DNA from: Brachionus plicatilis
Taxonomy: Eukaryota > Rotifera > Eurotatoria > Ploima > Brachionidae
Assembly (NCBI GenBank): GCA_010279815.1
Contig: QEOQ01000431.1
Location: forward strand, 459,473-469,539
DNA length: 10,067 nt
Reading direction: 5' to 3'
Position 1 is the first letter of the stretch. The number at the start of each line of letters is the position of its first letter. This document shows positions 6,927-10,067 of the stretch, in pieces. Both the position numbers and the translations under genes were made by a program. Below the pieces are notes generated by a model. That model had not been told where the DNA came from and ran no database searches. It saw only the letters and a program-made list of their open reading frames with translations.

Positions 6927-8445
6927 CTAAAATTTTTTAAAATAATCCATTCCTTCATATCTTCTCACATCAAAAAAAAATGACTCTTCTTTGGTAAAAG
7001 AATAGGCCGGTAGATATTTAGTAGATTCTTTTGGGTGTCCGTAAAAATAGCTATTAACAATTGTTAAGGCATCTTGATCAAAACCTTAAAAAAGAATATA
7101 CTTCCTGTGAATTAATATAAGTTTTTTTATTTTTACGATGACATCCACAGCATCCACTAATTGAGCTTCCTTCAGGAGCAATACAATGTTCTTCAAGTGC
7201 ACACGTAACCCACGCTTTCATTATCAGATCAGTGACAAAATTTCGACTAAACAAAAGAATGTTTGCTTCAATTGTAAAAAATTCTTCATAGCTTTTTTCC
7301 GACTCTTCGAACCAGTCAAACATTTTCGGATTTGTGTAACAATTCAGTTTGAGCTCAATAAATTGAGTCATCATTCCAACATCGCTAAGTGCATTGATTA
7401 TTGGCAAGATTTGGTCTGATTTAAAGCGGATGGACGAGTCAACATAAATAATATTTTCATATTCTTTTAAAGTTTCCTGAATGAGAAGTGGTTTCCATGC
7501 ATAGGTCTTCAAGTTTAATATATGTGCCGAAGTCTTAGAGTACAGTCCATGATCATCGAATTTAATAACTTTACATTTACAGTCTTTGACTGTCTAAAAA
7601 AATGAATTAGATTTTATTTTTAATTTTATTTTTAATTTTATTAGTTTTCTACTGTTTGGTACGATTCTTCATCGAGTCCTAAGTCATAGACAATCAGAGG
7701 ATATTCCCCAAAATGCTGATGAATATGAAAGATTGTCGCTTGAAGTGAGCTATAATAGGCTGAATTCGCCGCGGTAACAATTACTGGTTTATTTTCTGTC
7801 TAAAATGAATAATTTTGAATATTAGGTTAATTATATTTTTGTAAATTTTAAGATTTTTTTATTCAGGTAAACTCAAATATTCGTGACCTAATCTCTAGTA
7901 AAAATATACTGATAACTCTCTAAAAGAAATGCTTCTAGTAAAATTATTAGAAAAAACATTTATTTTACTTTTATTTTACTTTTTAAGACATCATTTCTTG
8001 GACGATCAAATGAGTGAGTTTTTGTTTTGTTATACAGATATTTGACAAAATTTTCATTCGCCTTTATAGATCCATCGTTGGAAGTAGTTAAAAAAAATTC
8101 GCTCTCAACCGGATAATTTTTGAATAAGATGCTGTTTTCCTTGCTGCTCAAAAAATCTGAAAATGAAATTAGTTCCACATGTTTGATCACTGATTCATAT
8201 TTCTTTTCTTTTTGCATCAATATTGAAAACAATCTATTCAGACGATGAATCGACAGGTCTAAAATGTAACGAGTGTCACTCAATCTCAAATTGAGTTCGC
8301 TCAACTTTTCGTAACGCTTCAATTTGGCAAAATTATTTTTGCTATAATTCTGGTGATCATTCCTGAGGATCAATTTAAACCCGAGGAAAGAAAAACACAC
8401 AATAAATAAAAACTTGAATAAATTATTGCGACGGAAACGAATCAT
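6927..8445 (-). CDS. DUF1647-family type II membrane protein, glycosyltransferase-like, four exons
   Basis: Exons are 8445-7969, 7799-7653, 7593-7137 and 7084-6927, giving 412 residues. Introns are 169, 59 and 52 nt. Residues 3-6 (RFRR) precede a membrane anchor at about 9-27, implying a Golgi/ER type II protein with a lumenal C-terminus. Family landmarks follow in order: VIVTAAN (165-171), YDLGL (197-201), YAWKP (239-243), YVDSSIR (258-264, in the place of a DxD-like site), CALEEHCIAP (339-348) and CHRFDQDAL (359-367). DUF1647 proteins are abundant in nematodes and also occur elsewhere; a sugar-transfer role is suggested by topology and motif style but not proven. The split arginine codon in CHRFDQ makes the last junction very secure. 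The first intron is the least certain: it is three times longer than the rest, though its phase-0 join is the only one that keeps the frame open. Confidence 0.82.
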
Positions 8446-8520
8446 TATGAATAGAAGAAAATATAAATTGATTTTAACTGCTCTAATTTTTGATCATAGT
8501 TTCAATTTGAATTTCTAAAA
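8446..8520 (-). promoter_or_regulatory. 5' leader of the DUF1647 gene with a candidate (trans-)splice acceptor
   Basis: On the minus strand TATCAATTTTAG ends at 8515, 69 nt before the ATG at 8445. It may be the acceptor of a 5'UTR intron or a spliced-leader site. No TATA or initiator motif can be singled out in such A+T-rich DNA. Confidence 0.25.
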
Positions 8521-10067
8521 TTGATAAAAAAATTCAAGATAATCAAAAAATTTACTCAATACCAAAAAAAATTAATTACTAGATTTGAACAAAATTAAAA
8601 ATAATTTTTTATTTTACTTAAAGCACAGTGTATTTTAAAAGATTTAATGGTCTAATGTGCAAATTCATTACCTATCACAATGACTGAATGTAAAATTAGT
8701 AGCCGCTCGAAAAAAATTAAAAATATAATTACCAAATAAATTTTTTTTCCTAACTTTAGCATTGTTAATCATAATAAATTTTTTTATATTGGAAAAAGAG
8801 CAGAAATTTTTTAAAATATAATTAAAGAATTAAATACTGAAAAAATATATTTAAATGAGAAAAACACTTGGATAATTCAAATTTTAAAATATAATGCAAC
8901 TGATATTAAACTTTAAAATTTAATCATATTTTTTATGACGATTCAAACTGAAAATAAAAGCCATTCTAAAATTATAAAAATTTTTCAAATTAGTTACCAT
9001 ATGAATTTACTGAGAGTAACGCAGCAAATGAGGCTAAGAGTTGATTATGATTTGCTTTTAATTTTCCTAGCTACCTTTTTTAAGAAAATATTAAGTAATC
9101 AAATTTTTTTTTAATTTGTGACTAGGCTTAAAACCCAAAGAAAATTCTCAAAATCAGTACACATCAAATTTTTTGTTTGAAAACAGTTTTTAGTGTTTTT
9201 ATTTAGAACTAACTCTTCAATTTTTTTAAACGATCACACTAATTCAGTTGATTTTTTATGAAACTTAAATTGGTGGGTTTTTAAATTTAGTCAAAATATT
9301 TCGAAAGTCTGCAACGTTTTACAAAAAAATTGAAAATAAAATGGTTGACATCAGACAATTAACAGAAATAGCAAGAAATGATATTTTTTAGAAATGTAAT
9401 ATGACAATGAATAAAAAGTAATAATAATAAATAATCTAAAATATTTGAATCTTATCTAAAAATAAATAAAATTAAAATTGATAAAATATTTAAATGAAAA
9501 TATGATCAAAATCACAAGTTTTCAATACCAATTATATTCATAGAATGCTACCTTTAAAAAATGATAATTTACATCTTAATATTATCTTATCTTTTGTTTT
9601 CTATGGAATTTAAATTTATTGAAAAATAACCTCAAAGCATTTGTTTCTTATGAGTAAAATTCTTCAAATAAATGCTTTTATTTGCCAAATAAAAACATAA
9701 TTCTTCGTTAAAAAGACAATTTAAATGTGTCAATTGATGGTTTTTATTGACAGATATAATTACAATTTTAAAAACGATTTGTTTTTTAAATATTTAAATT
9801 CTAAATTAATCGTTTAGAAATTTTAAACTCATTTTTGAAAAAAAATTAATTTTTTGAGAAGACAAGAGAATAATTTTTTGTAAAATTTTTCAATAAAATA
9901 TTCCATTTTAGAATAATTAAAGACAAATAAAAATATTATTGATTTTACTTTTTAATATCTTAAAAATAATGTTTAGTCGTTAGTAACATTAAAAATAATA
10001 ATGAAAACGACCTCGATTCGGTGATTACGCAATTTTTCTGTAATTTTTTTTTAAATCAGTTAAATCG
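8521..10067. other. 1.5-kb A+T-rich region, no supported gene
   Basis: Neither strand has a convincing coding exon. A 36-codon frame from ATG 9001 (MNLLRVTQQMRLRVDYD and on, then hydrophobic) lies in a slightly GC-richer patch but has no family resemblance or splice support. A second GC-richer patch at about 10009-10045 is open on both strands at the window edge and could belong to a neighbouring gene. The rest is A/T runs. Confidence 0.5.

Noticed and set aside
7186..7419. 77-residue plus-strand frame
   Set aside because: It is the antisense shadow of the third exon of the DUF1647 gene, whose family motifs are unmistakable.
9001..9111. 36-codon plus-strand frame beginning MNLLRVTQQMRL
   Set aside because: Too short, no family match, no supporting splice sites or polyadenylation signal. 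Possible but unsupported.

Overview
This is eukaryotic, metazoan nuclear DNA: very A+T-rich, with protein genes broken by many tiny GT-AG introns (mostly 46-59 nt). The best-preserved gene, a proteasome alpha-4 subunit, is closely vertebrate-like. The others are animal-type proteins: a Shisa/STMC6-type membrane adaptor, a DUF1647 type II membrane protein, and an OTU fragment. Gene style, base composition and content suggest a small compact-genome invertebrate. A monogonont rotifer (Brachionus-like) is my best guess and a nematode is the alternative; this is inference, because no rRNA or mitochondrial marker is present.

Layout. Positions 1-76 may hold the edge of a coding exon (minus strand favoured). 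PSMA4 runs on the plus strand at 413-1406 in five exons. From about 1485 to 4280 there is no gene, only repeats: a GC-richer patch with a Pol III B-box-like motif (1915-1972), an 814-bp MITE-like element with TA duplications (2152-2965), a degenerate CACTG-ended candidate (3032-3662), and a hairpin-plus-(TTA)n tract like a retroposon 3' end (3811-3898). A Shisa/STMC6-type gene lies on the minus strand (4740-4281, two exons, ending in PPPPYCF). An OTU-domain C-terminal half lies on the plus strand (5561 or 5668 to 5979). A second inverted-repeat element (6145-6482) follows. A four-exon DUF1647 gene occupies the minus strand (8445-6927). From 8446 to the end nothing is convincingly coding.

The genes do not form a pathway or operon. 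Two are convergent (OTU plus, DUF1647 minus) and two divergent (STMC6 minus, OTU plus). The main added value is spliced gene models. ORF-only reading would give PSMA4 a false hydrophobic N-terminus, because its first intron is stop-free and a multiple of three. It would also miss the WW-binding tail of the STMC6 gene and split the DUF1647 gene into pieces.

I found no defence system, toxin, virus or CRISPR. The items I would examine first are the Cys-less OTU half, the STMC6 gene lacking a visible signal peptide, and the two structured transposon-like elements.
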